Below are positions 26,464-36,233 of a stretch of DNA of 64,000 nucleotides, piece after piece. Position numbers and translations under genes: made by a program. The notes beneath the pieces were generated by a model. That model saw only the letters and a program-made list of their open reading frames with translations. It did no database searches and was not told the origin of the DNA. Source of the stretch: Myxococcota bacterium (GTDB lineage: Bacteria > Myxococcota_C > UBA6777); contig JAKLKB010000015.1 of the NCBI GenBank assembly GCA_023150835.1, positions 1-64,000 on the forward strand, given 5' to 3'. Within the stretch, counting starts at the first letter, position 1, and every line of letters starts with the position of its first letter.

Positions 26464-29400
26464 TCAACGCTTGGGAGGCTCTTTGGAGGCAGGTGTTTTT
26501 TCAGGTTCCAAACTCATCAAAGGCAGCGGAGACAACGGATCGAATGTTGTTTGAGGCTCCAACTTTTTCGGTAGAGGGAAGTTTGGATCGGCCCGATGGA
26601 TCGCTTCGTAGGCTTGGTTGGTACACTCGTTTTCAAAAAACAACTCTTTGGATTTGTCTACGACCTTGCGATACAGCGCTTGGGCTTGATCTTCGAGAGG
26701 CCGCACAAGCTGTTGATCGAGCTTTTCTTTGTAGATCTCTTTGGCTTCTTCGGTCCAACGCAAACCGCGGATCTTTGGCAACGGTGCTTTGGAGACGCCT
26801 GTTGCGATCTTTTGCTTGCCTTCGGCGATTCGATAGAGCGCACACAACAGCCAAGGAGCCGAAGAATACAGCGCAACGCGATTAAAATCCTTGACGACTT
26901 CGTTGTAGCGCTTGCTTTTGTCGGAGATCTGGCGTTTTTGCACCTGTGGGTTGGTGCTGTCGATGCGCAACTTATCGAATTTTTCGTATTCAAACATCGC
27001 TAAAGCGTACGCGGCTTTAGCGGGGTAGTGGCTTGTTAAAGAAAGATCCACTTGTTTCATCCGACCTTTTAGGCCATCAAAGACGCGGATCATCTTTTCG
27101 TGTTCTCGCTTCATCCGAGACCAAGGTAGCGACTTTTTCTCGATCTCTTCGTAGATGGTTCCATGACATTGCATCACGCGGCGCACGTAGTCGCTGTTGC
27201 TTTGGTATCGACGGATAAACGACTCACACAAACGCACCACGTCATCTGTTCGCTTCATGCGCTGGTAGACTTTGACCGCGTTGTACAACACGTCAGGGGC
27301 ATCTTTGCGGGCACTAAACTCGCGTGCGTACCGTTGGTAAGCGCGTGCGGCTTCATCGTAACGCTGCATACTTTCCAACAGCACAGCCGCGTTAAACAAA
27401 GCATCCGCACGCTTGTGCGAATCGCGGTAGGCTCGGTTGTCCACCAGCTCAAGGTAGCGACCGATCGCCTTGTCAAAGTTGAAATATTTTTCTGCGTTGT
27501 AGGCTACAAAAAACAACGCTTGATCGGAGCCTGCTTTGGGGTTGCCTTCATTGTCGAGCAAGAGGTTGCCTTGTTTGTCACGCAAGCGCCAAGTCGGATA
27601 ACGCTGGACCACCAACTCGTACACCTTCAAAGCAGACCCAAACATCTTCGCTTTTTCGTACATCAGCGCGGCGTTCCAAAGACCCGCAGGGGCGTCTTTG
27701 TCTTTCGGATTTTGCTCGACGGCCTTCATAAAAGCTTGGGCAGCCTCCACCCATTGTCCTTTTTCTTTCAACTGGTTCGCTTTGATGAAGATAACGCCGA
27801 CCTTGAGTTCTTTTTCGTAAGGGAAGGCGAGGCCAAACTTTTTTAGCTCGTCGATGGCCGCCACCATCTCATCCAAACAACCCTGTCTACGGTGGCTTGC
27901 AACGATCGTATCCCCTGCCGACTTTGCCAGCGGATGTTGTGGGTAGGTTTGAAGGAAATTCATCAAGCGTTGGCGTGTTTCGGCAAGGTGATCGTACGAA
28001 AAATAGATCCGCGCTGCGGAGTAGCTTTGCTCTGCGTTACGCGGATCTTTGGGGTTTTTGTTCAACGCCAAAAAAGCATCGCGTGCTTCGAGCAATTGGA
28101 GTTGCATCGGATGGATCGGTAGTTTTGGAAGCTGAACGCAGCGCATATTGCGAATGGACTGTTCAGGTTTCTTTTTCTTCGGATCTTCTTCGGCTTTTTT
28201 TCCGATGTCTTCAGGCAATTCACAAGCCTTTTGGATCGTTCCCTCGCGACAAGCCGCATTGGTGATCTGCACCAAGCTATCGACCAATCCAAAGGCGGCT
28301 TCTACGGTAAACTTGCCACCGCCCGGCCATTCCCGCACCTTACGAAACTCGACAGCAGCCTCTTTGAAGCGCAACGCATAAAACAAACTGTCTGCGAGAT
28401 ACCACATCAGCGTGTACACTTCTTTATGATGCGGAAAGCGCCGTAAAAACTCGCGGTAGTTGTCAGCAGCCACGACACAATCTTGGCGCGATTGTTCGAG
28501 CAGCGTCTTTTGTTCGGCAGGATCAGTGCTTTTTTGTGCTCGACCCCGCTTCACGTTGCAGCTTTCATGGCGGAAGATCGCGGCTTGGTAGATACTATCG
28601 CTGATGATCTTTTGGACAGAGCGCTGAGCCGTCACGTCGCTTCGGTTTTTGATCTCCCAAGGAGTATTGACACCAAAGCGCTCGATCAATTTGTTTCGTT
28701 CGAGCATCGCGGTGGAAAAGTCCGACTTACGCATATAAGCTTGAACGATCCGCTCTTGAACCAAGGGGTTAGAGGGATGATAAGGAAACAGATCCAATAT
28801 CTTGCGATTCATCGCGATCGCCATATCCCAGTTGTTTTGAGTGGCGTAGTTCTCTGCGATCTGGAGCATGATCTCGCGTGCGTAGGGCTTGTCCAAACCA
28901 ACCTCGCGGACGTATTTCTCGGCTTTTTCGGGGCTTCCCCAGTCTTCGTCGGCGAAAGAGATCGCGATGTATTGGATCGCTTCTTTTCGCAGATCTCCTC
29001 CTCCCGCTTCGTCTTTTTTCTTGAGATAAAATTCCAAAAGTTCGGTAAAACGCTTGACCGAGTCTTCAAACTCGTTCATCAGATAATGCGTCCACGCGAG
29101 TTTGTATAACGCTTTGTCAAACATGGGATGCGTCGTATATTGCAGCACTTTGGCATAGGCTTCTTTGGCTTTTCGACGGTTTTCTGCAACGTTTGCGCCG
29201 TCTGTTTTTCTGAAGTGGTATTCTCCGATCCGCACCCATGCTTCGGCAATAAAGCGGCTATCGGGGTACTGTTCGGTGATCTTGCGAAAGTACGGGATGG
29301 CTTCTTCGGCCTTGCCTTCTTCTTCGATGCAATAACCGAGAAGATAGTAGGCCCCTGCGACCAAGCGATAAGACGGGAAACGTTGAACCAATTCGTTAAG

Positions 29401-30108
29401 CCAGCGCGTTGTTTCTGAAAAGCGTTTTTTCGCAGGCAAAGGTTCGTAAGGGATCTCTTTGTTTTCAAACTTTTGAAGATCTTCTTCGTACTTTTTTGCG
29501 CGAGCGAGGTATTCGTTAAACTCTTCTTCGTAGTACAACTCAGCAAGGCGATACATGGCGTCTGGCGTGTAGCTCGGGTGATCTGGATAGCGGCGGACAA
29601 AGGCGATGAAATACTGGATGGCCTTTCGACGTGTCAATTCTTCGTCTTTGTCGAGCTTATCGAGGCGTTTCTTAAAACCATCGACCACCAGTTTTCGACG
29701 TTCGCGGTACTGTTTACGCACCAATTCGCGTGCCTCTCCAAGATAGTCCCGCGCAGCTTGACGAAAATCGTCATAGGCTTCTTTGATCTGCTTCATCTCT
29801 TGATCGCGTTCTTTGCCGCGCAGGATGATCACTCCATCAGAAGAAGTCGTGGGAGTCGGCGTTGCCGATGTATTGGGAGCCGTTGCGGCATCGGCTGTTG
29901 TGCCAGTCGTTCCGTCTGTTTTTTTCGCGGAAGCGGAAGAGGGGGCATTTCCGTCAGTCGTTTTTGTAGGAACGGGGGGGTTGCTCCCGGGGGTACTTGC
30001 TTTTTCAGCAGGTTTGATCTGTGTGCGATCTTTTTGTGCGTGTGTGGGAGAGATTGCAAAAGCCACAACAAACAGCACACAGAGGGCAGATATCCGTAGT
30101 TGACACAT
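26464..30108 (-). CDS. Large periplasmic TPR protein (GltD/AgmU-like)
   Basis: A 1214-residue exported protein with the signal peptide MCQLRISALCVLFVVAFAISPTHA, a Thr/Ala/Pro-rich low-complexity segment to about residue 95, a coiled-coil stretch (KEAYDDFRQAARDYLGEARELV) and then many TPR-like units through most of the length (for example PDAMYRLAELYYEEEFNEYL, AYYLLGYCIEEEGKAEEAI, ADALFNAAVLLESMQRYDEAARAY). It ends in a Pro/Lys-rich tail. Length and architecture closely match AgmU/GltD of Myxococcus (about 1200 residues, periplasmic, TPR), which spans the periplasm in the gliding complex. ATG 30108 has GAGG seven bases upstream. Gene order with the TPR lipoprotein downstream also fits. Confidence 0.82.
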   Translation of the reverse strand: MCQLRISALCVLFVVAFAISPTHAQKDRTQIKPAEKASTPGSNPPVPTKTTDGNAPSSASAKKTDGTTGTTADAATAPNTSATPTPTTSSDGVIILRGKERDQEMKQIKEAYDDFRQAARDYLGEARELVRKQYRERRKLVVDGFKKRLDKLDKDEELTRRKAIQYFIAFVRRYPDHPSYTPDAMYRLAELYYEEEFNEYLARAKKYEEDLQKFENKEIPYEPLPAKKRFSETTRWLNELVQRFPSYRLVAGAYYLLGYCIEEEGKAEEAIPYFRKITEQYPDSRFIAEAWVRIGEYHFRKTDGANVAENRRKAKEAYAKVLQYTTHPMFDKALYKLAWTHYLMNEFEDSVKRFTELLEFYLKKKDEAGGGDLRKEAIQYIAISFADEDWGSPEKAEKYVREVGLDKPYAREIMLQIAENYATQNNWDMAIAMNRKILDLFPYHPSNPLVQERIVQAYMRKSDFSTAMLERNKLIERFGVNTPWEIKNRSDVTAQRSVQKIISDSIYQAAIFRHESCNVKRGRAQKSTDPAEQKTLLEQSRQDCVVAADNYREFLRRFPHHKEVYTLMWYLADSLFYALRFKEAAVEFRKVREWPGGGKFTVEAAFGLVDSLVQITNAACREGTIQKACELPEDIGKKAEEDPKKKKPEQSIRNMRCVQLPKLPIHPMQLQLLEARDAFLALNKNPKDPRNAEQSYSAARIYFSYDHLAETRQRLMNFLQTYPQHPLAKSAGDTIVASHRRQGCLDEMVAAIDELKKFGLAFPYEKELKVGVIFIKANQLKEKGQWVEAAQAFMKAVEQNPKDKDAPAGLWNAALMYEKAKMFGSALKVYELVVQRYPTWRLRDKQGNLLLDNEGNPKAGSDQALFFVAYNAEKYFNFDKAIGRYLELVDNRAYRDSHKRADALFNAAVLLESMQRYDEAARAYQRYAREFSARKDAPDVLYNAVKVYQRMKRTDDVVRLCESFIRRYQSNSDYVRRVMQCHGTIYEEIEKKSLPWSRMKREHEKMIRVFDGLKGRMKQVDLSLTSHYPAKAAYALAMFEYEKFDKLRIDSTNPQVQKRQISDKSKRYNEVVKDFNRVALYSSAPWLLCALYRIAEGKQKIATGVSKAPLPKIRGLRWTEEAKEIYKEKLDQQLVRPLEDQAQALYRKVVDKSKELFFENECTNQAYEAIHRADPNFPLPKKLEPQTTFDPLSPLPLMSLEPEKTPASKEPPKR

Positions 30109-30165
30109 GGTCTAGCCTCATCGCCTTGGTTCTCGAAATCCCAAGGCCAAGTGTACTCAAAAAAA

Positions 30166-32559
30166 CTATTTTACCTCATCAAGAAGATCGCGAAACTCCG
30201 CATCAAGCATACGCAGCTCGCTGTTTCGCTCTCGTGTGATCTTTTGGCTTTTGGTTTGGATGGTTTGTTTTTCTTTCCACACCACATCGATCACACCGAC
30301 ATCTGCGCGCAAGATAAGTTGGTAAAAGCGTTTTTTGACGCTTTCAAAACCTTCGTAGATCACGGCACGCGAAAGCTGCGAGGCTTCATTTTGCAAGGAA
30401 AGCAAGAGTCCTTCATAGCGCGTGAGTTTTTGCTTTTCGTTCAAAAGACGGGCACGAACATCTCGGGTATAGCGCAAGATCGAAGAATTGAGTTGGCGGG
30501 TGAAGTCTGTGAGTTCGCCTTGTATCCGAATCAATTGCTCGTTCGTGCTTTGAAGCTCGCTTACGATCTGGCTGGCCTCGCCATCCAAACGCGACTGGAC
30601 GTTGGCGAGCAACGCCTTTTGTTGTGCGAGAAGTTGGCGATATTGATTTTGTAGGCTCAATTCTTTGGGATCGGTCGCGTAACCGAGTTCGATACGAACA
30701 AGATCCAATTCGCGCTGAAGTTTTTGTTTTGCATCCCGCAAAGTCTTGATCTCGTTATCGATCCATGCCAATTCGGTTTGGACATCAGATTGCGCTTGGG
30801 GAGCTAAGAGCTGTGCTTCTTTGCTGCGTTGAAGCCACTTTTGCGAAGCGCGCTGTTCCCGTTCGATCTGGTTGAGGGCGATGGTCACTTTGTGAAGACG
30901 CACCGCCATGCGCTCAGAACGCTCTTGGAAGGATTTGGCTCGGAGATCCAAGGAAGCCTCGTTTTGAGGGGCGTTTTGCAGTTGTTTCTGATGTTTTTTA
31001 AGGTCTTCTACGATCCGTTCATAGCGGGTGCGCTCATCAGAAGTCATCTTGTCCAACACGAGGCTTTGTTCGAGTGCGTTGGATTCGGCTTGCGCAGCGA
31101 TCAATTGGTTTTGTGCGGCGATCGATTGCAAGCGTGCTTGCCGTAGTTCAGGCGAGATCAGGATTCGTTCTTGTACGCGCAGTGCTTGTTCGAGGCGTTG
31201 CACGATCTGCAACGAGTCCGACATAAAGGCTTGCATTTGTACGAGATCTCGCTGAACAGAAAGCACACGTTGGATCTGCTCGTCTTCTGTGAGGCTTTGG
31301 ACGGCTTCACGCGGCAAAAGAGAGTTTGAAACCAAAGCACTGCGCGATCGTTTTTTCTCGGAGACAGCGCGAAGAAGCTCCTTTTCTACATCCAAACGAT
31401 TTTTTTTGATCTGATCAAGCTCCCGATACACCGAAGAATACTGCTTTACGATCTTGTTGTAGCCGTCCATCGCGGGCGAAAATCGGTCCAGTTCCAGCAA
31501 GAGTTGTCCACGCAAAAGCTGCGCTTGCGAATAGAAGGTGCTGTTGGGCAAAAAGTCAAGCAATAGATTGAGGCTTTTGAGCGCTCGATCATACTCCTTT
31601 TGCTGCTTTTTTAGGTCTTTGTAACCCCGCCCGCGGCGGATATAAGTCCAGCAAATCTCATATAACGCTTCATCAAAAACCGCAGAACTTCGCCCAACTT
31701 GTTGATAATAATCCAACGCCGAAGCATAGTCATTTTTCTCTAAATAGAGGCGCCCCAACGCGATCAAGATGGTGTTGTAGAGGTCTCGTGTACGTTTTGC
31801 GCTGCTTTGTTCGACGGGTTTGCGGGCTGCCCCCAAACCAGCAACCAAAAAGCGGATGGCGTTTTCTACGTTTTGTGGATGAGGGGCTGTTTTGAGTTGG
31901 ATAACAGCAAGAAAGTATTGACCTTGAGGCCAGTATTGCGAGCCTTGTGCGATGCGTTGAAAACTTTGCGAAGCGTCGGAAAAGCGATCTTGGGCGTAAA
32001 AAGTTTTGCCTTGGAGATAGACGATCTGGGCGCGTTTTTCTTCGGACATGGAATCCAACGAGATCGCGGGCATTTTTGCGTTGACCCAGTCGTACTTGCG
32101 AGTCAAGTTCGCGATCTCAAGCAGACGGATCAGGGCGTCTGGAAAGCGCCGATTTCGCGAATTGACGATGCGTTCATAGTACTTTGCCGCAGAGATGTAG
32201 TTTCCGTTTTTAAAGAGCGACTCGGCAAGAAAAAAATTGGCATCGAGCCACCCTGTTTTTCCTCGATTTTCCGTTGACTCCACCGCATCCAACAAGATCA
32301 CACTGGCGCTGGTGTAATCCCCCAACAAAAAGTTGACCTGCCCGTCAGAGAGGCGCTTTTGCAAAGAGACACGACCTTCGGTCCGTTGGCCTCGGTAGCT
32401 TTGCCGCAACAAGCGCACACTTGATTCCAAGCGCCTTGCCTGATTTTTGATCGACTCCAAACGCTCGCGTGCGGAAGCCGCGAAGGCTTTTTGCACTCCA
32501 AGAAGACCCACAACACAGCAAAGCAGCACTATCCGCTGCCACAGAGATCCTTGCTTCAT
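30166..32559 (-). CDS. Exported TPR and coiled-coil protein
   Basis: A 797-residue protein with the signal peptide MKQGSLWQRIVLLCCVVGLLGVQKAFA. Residues ~30-340 contain TPR-like helical pairs (NFFLAESLFKNGNYISAAKYYERI, NTILIALGRLYLEKNDYASALDYY). Residues ~350-790 are long coiled coil rich in Gln, Leu, Arg and Glu, with few Gly or Pro. Of two nearby starts, ATG 32559 is preferred (AGGAG eight bases upstream) over 32565. It lies 57 bp upstream of the large TPR gene and 54 bp downstream of the hypothetical gene, so co-transcription is likely. I do not recognise a named Glt counterpart; it may be an extra periplasmic strut. Confidence 0.8.
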   Translation of the reverse strand: MKQGSLWQRIVLLCCVVGLLGVQKAFAASARERLESIKNQARRLESSVRLLRQSYRGQRTEGRVSLQKRLSDGQVNFLLGDYTSASVILLDAVESTENRGKTGWLDANFFLAESLFKNGNYISAAKYYERIVNSRNRRFPDALIRLLEIANLTRKYDWVNAKMPAISLDSMSEEKRAQIVYLQGKTFYAQDRFSDASQSFQRIAQGSQYWPQGQYFLAVIQLKTAPHPQNVENAIRFLVAGLGAARKPVEQSSAKRTRDLYNTILIALGRLYLEKNDYASALDYYQQVGRSSAVFDEALYEICWTYIRRGRGYKDLKKQQKEYDRALKSLNLLLDFLPNSTFYSQAQLLRGQLLLELDRFSPAMDGYNKIVKQYSSVYRELDQIKKNRLDVEKELLRAVSEKKRSRSALVSNSLLPREAVQSLTEDEQIQRVLSVQRDLVQMQAFMSDSLQIVQRLEQALRVQERILISPELRQARLQSIAAQNQLIAAQAESNALEQSLVLDKMTSDERTRYERIVEDLKKHQKQLQNAPQNEASLDLRAKSFQERSERMAVRLHKVTIALNQIEREQRASQKWLQRSKEAQLLAPQAQSDVQTELAWIDNEIKTLRDAKQKLQRELDLVRIELGYATDPKELSLQNQYRQLLAQQKALLANVQSRLDGEASQIVSELQSTNEQLIRIQGELTDFTRQLNSSILRYTRDVRARLLNEKQKLTRYEGLLLSLQNEASQLSRAVIYEGFESVKKRFYQLILRADVGVIDVVWKEKQTIQTKSQKITRERNSELRMLDAEFRDLLDEVK

Positions 32560-32613
32560 CCACATCGCTCCTTGCCTTGCTCGGCAGCCCTTATCACACC
32601 CCAACGTCTCGGA

Positions 32614-33408
32614 TTATTTCGTTTCCGCTTTGGGGGCGTCTTTGCGTTTGGCTGTGATATCGCGGATCTTGACATCATATTGAACAGTCGGTCGATCGGT
32701 CAATTGCGTTACCAGCGGGTTCTTTTCAAAAGCAACCACCGATATCTCCATTGATTTTCCTTCGAGAGCTTTGAACGTGTATGAAGAGCGTACGCGAAAT
32801 CGGTATTGTTTTAGGTACGAAAAAACACCCAATCCGTTGCCTCGAAACACCAATTCGACGGAAAGAGTATAACGTTCGGGCTGGAGCGTGTTGGTAAAGG
32901 CCACGAACTTTCGGGCGCTTGCTTTGTTGAGGGAGCCTTCGTAGTCCGTTTTGGTAAAGACAGGGTTTCCGCTCAGAGTGTAAGAGATCGAGCGCAAGTA
33001 AAAGGACGAACCCATTCGATTGTCGTGGACCAACACCACCTTCGATGTGGAGATCGCCCCTTGCAGCAAGGATTCTTGCAGCAACATCAGCTTGGCTTTG
33101 CTGCGGAAGATCTGCTCCTTGAGAGAGCCTGTTTTTTCTTCGATGGTCAGTAGTTGAAAGCGGTGGCGGTCGGATTGGACGCTGCTTCCTTCGGAGGGTG
33201 CATTTGGAGGAGAGCCTGAGGTGGGGGAGCCTGAGGTGGGGGGTGTCGGTTTGGGAGCATCCTCTTTTTTGGGATTATCGGACTTTTTGGCATCGCGAGC
33301 AGGTGGTGGGTTGGGTTTGTCTTGGGCCCAAGAGACAGAGACGCCGCTGAAGCAACATACGGTGAAAAACAAGCAGATACGACGGAAAGAGCCGTTGAGA
33401 ACGGACAT
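32614..33408 (-). CDS. Exported protein of unknown function, first gene of the envelope block
   Basis: A 264-residue protein: signal peptide MSVLNGSFRRICLFFTVCCF ending near VSVSWA, then a Pro/Lys/Ser-rich linker with a TSGSP repeat to about residue 75. A beta-rich domain follows (KTGSLKEQIFRSKAKLMLLQ, SSFYLRSISYTLSGNPVF, YTLSVELVFRGNGLGVFSYL) with a basic C-terminus. I do not recognise the family. ATG 33408 has AAGGAG seven bases upstream. As first gene of a run of TPR and motor genes it is probably a periplasmic member of the same complex. Confidence 0.75.
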   Translation of the reverse strand: MSVLNGSFRRICLFFTVCCFSGVSVSWAQDKPNPPPARDAKKSDNPKKEDAPKPTPPTSGSPTSGSPPNAPSEGSSVQSDRHRFQLLTIEEKTGSLKEQIFRSKAKLMLLQESLLQGAISTSKVVLVHDNRMGSSFYLRSISYTLSGNPVFTKTDYEGSLNKASARKFVAFTNTLQPERYTLSVELVFRGNGLGVFSYLKQYRFRVRSSYTFKALEGKSMEISVVAFEKNPLVTQLTDRPTVQYDVKIRDITAKRKDAPKAETK

Positions 33409-33638
33409 TCTTGTCTCCTTACGGTTCGGAAGGAACCCTTGCAGCCGAAAGACTGCGGTGGTTCAGCAACATTTATCTTCGGGGAGGTATACATCACAAC
33501 GCGGCATTCAGCACACTACGCCCCGTGCGCAAAGCCTGCAAGCGTTTGCCCGTGCAGCGCAGGAAATGGCGCAAGAAGCAGCCCGTGAGGAAGCGTAGCG
33601 GGCGCACAGAAACGCACGGGACGGACTCGCGCAGAATG

Positions 33639-33668
33639 TTCTTAACAAAGAGCCAAAATCTTTGTCAA
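33639..33668 (-). promoter_or_regulatory. Candidate promoter of the envelope block
   Basis: On the - strand, TTGACA (33668-33663), an 18-bp spacer and TAAGAA (33644-33639) lie about 230 bp upstream of the first gene of the block. The -35 box is perfect; the -10 box matches only 3 of 6. Confidence 0.3.
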
Positions 33669-33790
33669 TGCGCAGCGCTTGCGTCCCAAACAAAACCACC
33701 GTCCAAGCGTTTGTGTTGTCTTGTCTCGCCTAAAAAACGGAAGATCCTTGATTCTTCGCAACAAGCGGAGTCATCGCTTTTTAGAGAGAA

Positions 33791-33819
33791 TTGACATCCA
33801 AAGCGGAGAAGGCTACGTT
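33791..33819 (+). promoter_or_regulatory. Candidate promoter of the HEAT-repeat gene
   Basis: TTGACA at 33791-33796, a 17-bp spacer and TACGTT at 33814-33819, 36 bases upstream of the start at 33855. Perfect -35 box, weak -10 box. The remainder of the 33409-33854 divergent spacer shows no gene or RNA. Confidence 0.35.
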
Positions 33820-33854
33820 GCGGGGACGACACTTTTCCAAACCGAAGGCAAGTC

Positions 33855-35465
33855 ATGGACTTATTTCTTTTCCTCGTGATCGCCATCCTCTGTTCCGTTT
33901 TTCTGTTCTCTTTTCTGTACCCTTCCCTCACAGAACAAGACGAAGAGGACGAAGAGGAACTCTTTGACAGCACAGAAACCCGCCTTGAGGTGTTGCTCCA
34001 AGGGGTGATCGATCCGCGTGCAGAAGTGCGAGAGCGCCATCGCGATCGCATCCTTTCGATGGGACCTGCGGTGATCCCACGATTAACAGCGCAACTATCT
34101 CAAGAACTTTTCTTAGAACACAACCAAATCAAGATCCTCCGTCTCGAAGAGTTAATCCACGACTTCGGTCAACGAGCGATTCCTGCGTTGTTGCAACTTC
34201 TTCAAGATGAAGGCAACGATCCAACCATCGCTTATGCAGCAAGCGAGTTGTTGCGCCGATTGGGGCCTTCAGCGGGACCGTTTTTGTTGGAGCGTTATCG
34301 CAAACCAGTCAACAAATACCTGCGACCGCTCCTGTTGTCGTGGGGGAAGCGTACTCTCCGCGATGCGGTGGATACGTTGCGGCTCGATCCACAACGCCGA
34401 GAGTGGGACGATCTGTTTGCAGGATGGATGCAATCCTCCGAAGCTGCGGAGGTTGCGCAAGCGCTGATCGATTGCTACCGCAAACATGATCGGACAACCC
34501 AACAGCGCGCATTGGAGTTGTTGTCGCACAACCCTCCTCCCGAAGCAGCGGTGTTTTTGCGTGATCTATCGGCATCGAAAGAGGCGGCGACGCGGCGGCT
34601 TGCTTTACGGGGTCTGGTGCATCTCGCCGATCCGAGTGTTTTGGTCTTTTGTCAAGACGCCGACTCCTCGCTGCGCCACCAAGCCTTTCAAGCTCTTTCG
34701 GATCAACGCTACGCGGATATCTCCGCACAAATCATCCAAACACTCGAAGCGCGTCGAGCCGAAGCACTTGACACAAACGAGCTAAAAGACGTCGCCCTTT
34801 GCGAAACGACCCTTTGCCGATGGACTCAAAAAGCCACGCCTTCGGTTATCCAACGGCTTTTTGAATGTCCCGACTTTGGTTTGCGTCGGCAAGCTCTCGT
34901 ACTTTCCGCGCATCTTGCTCATGAAGAACACATCGCCTACCTCGATCGCGCTGTCTTGGATACCCAAGAGTCCCTTTATACCGAGGCATTGCATCAGATC
35001 TCGCAGACACAAACCCCACACGTCACAGAGATCTTGCTTCGAGCCCTCGAACAGCGCTTGGAAGACGCCAAGTTCCTCGAAGCAGCGCAAACCGCCCTTT
35101 CTTCGCTCGGAAAAACGGCATTACGCCCGTTGCGCCGATTGCTCGCGAGTCAAACAAAAGCCTTGTATTCGGCTGCGCTTGTTGCGCTCTTGCGTATGGA
35201 CGACAAAGAAACGCTCTATGAGATCTTGGAGATCTTGCAGGACCCCTCGGTGTTTTCGCGACTCGAAGAAAACAATCTCCGTGATATCCGCCGTTTCTTA
35301 CGTCGATTATTCAAACAACCCACCGTCGATTACACCGTCCGCGCCTTTTTACAGCGCTTTCCCGAGACTCCGCTGCACCCGCTGCTTGAGGAAAGCCTCG
35401 AACGTTTTCAACGCACCACAGAACAACGCGAATCCCTGTCTTTTCGGACAGAATCTGAAAGTTAA
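33855..35465 (+). CDS. Membrane-anchored HEAT-repeat protein
   Basis: A 536-residue protein with an N-terminal hydrophobic anchor (MDLFLFLVIAILCSVFLFSFLY), an acidic patch (EQDEEDEEELFD) and then HEAT-like helical repeats throughout (for example MGPAVIPRLTAQLSQE, FGQRAIPALLQLLQDEGNDPTIAYAASELLRRLG, LGKTALRPLRRLLASQTKALYSAALVALL). The anchor without a cleavage site suggests the repeats face the cytoplasm as a docking scaffold. There is no catalytic motif. It is divergent from the envelope block across a 446-bp spacer and may or may not be linked to it in function. Confidence 0.82.
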   Translation: MDLFLFLVIAILCSVFLFSFLYPSLTEQDEEDEEELFDSTETRLEVLLQGVIDPRAEVRERHRDRILSMGPAVIPRLTAQLSQELFLEHNQIKILRLEELIHDFGQRAIPALLQLLQDEGNDPTIAYAASELLRRLGPSAGPFLLERYRKPVNKYLRPLLLSWGKRTLRDAVDTLRLDPQRREWDDLFAGWMQSSEAAEVAQALIDCYRKHDRTTQQRALELLSHNPPPEAAVFLRDLSASKEAATRRLALRGLVHLADPSVLVFCQDADSSLRHQAFQALSDQRYADISAQIIQTLEARRAEALDTNELKDVALCETTLCRWTQKATPSVIQRLFECPDFGLRRQALVLSAHLAHEEHIAYLDRAVLDTQESLYTEALHQISQTQTPHVTEILLRALEQRLEDAKFLEAAQTALSSLGKTALRPLRRLLASQTKALYSAALVALLRMDDKETLYEILEILQDPSVFSRLEENNLRDIRRFLRRLFKQPTVDYTVRAFLQRFPETPLHPLLEESLERFQRTTEQRESLSFRTESES

Positions 35466-36233
35466 GAGGGTATCTAAAAATAGGTTTGTTTGGGGGGGGG
35501 AAGGTGGTTCTATTCGCGTGACCTCCCCCCCCGACGCTTCGCGTCACCCCCCTCTCCACGCGGTCGCTCTAAGAATCGCTGCGTAGATAGGGAGACAAAA
35601 TGACACGATTTACGCGGAAAATACGTATCTTCATGTGTGAAAAGACTTTCTTCCTCTACGATTCTTTCGTTCCATCCGTCTTTGATGCAATACAACGTTC
35701 ACAACTCTTCGCCATCCTTTCGCAAAATCCGCTTTCTTCTCCCCCCTCGCCTCCGTGACAACGGGGAGAGGGCGGGGCCGAGGGGTGAGGGGCAACCACA
35801 AGACGTCCATTCCTTCGATGTTTCTGTGTACCAGTCCAAAAGATCTAGATCTGTTAGACCCCCTCTCATACCAAATCCGCCCATTGTGTGATCGTAAAAC
35901 GTAGGGGCAGACAGGTGTGGCTGCCCAACCGTAGGGCATCTACGCACGATCCTTCGATCACACATCTTGCGGATATCGTAGAAGAGCCAAAGACCGTGAG
36001 CAGGGGAGGGAGAGAAAGTCGGAGGCAGCGAGGTTTTGGTTTTCCGTGCCACACGCTGTTTGCACGAGAGAGCGTCTTTGCCTGCTCCAACTTCCCCCCG
36101 TTCACGGGGGATTGAGGGGGGGCGAGCAAAAGAAAAGGCGATCAAGACCGACTTTACGAGGTTTCCACCTTCACCTAACGCCTATGGAGGGCTGCCCCAC
36201 CCTATTTCGCTTGCACAACGGGCGGATCTCGCG
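35466..36233. other. 768-bp convergent spacer packed with palindromic repeats
   Basis: No gene is seen. It contains the inverted repeat GACGCTTCGCGTC (about 35533-35545), a C/G-rich segment resembling widespread GAGGGTGAGGGG-type spacer repeats (35735-35790), one full copy of interspersed repeat family 1 (35866-35981) and a shortened relative at 36168-36240 bounded by CCTAACGC and GCGTTAGG. The latter overlaps the 3' end of the zinc-ribbon gene. Confidence 0.7.
35866..35981 (-). repeat. Interspersed palindromic repeat, family 1, copy A
   Basis: A ~116-bp element in reverse orientation relative to copies at 43863-43983 and 56396-56505. Its ends carry imperfect inverted repeats of TACGAtATCCGC type, and the centre holds GGGCAGCC..CTGCCCCTACG, so it can fold into one long hairpin. 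Confidence 0.85.

Noticed and set aside
17805-33408. Calling the organism a glider on the basis of Glt-like genes
   Set aside because: Related gene sets occur in non-gliding bacteria and in the Nfs spore-coat system, so motility does not follow from gene content.
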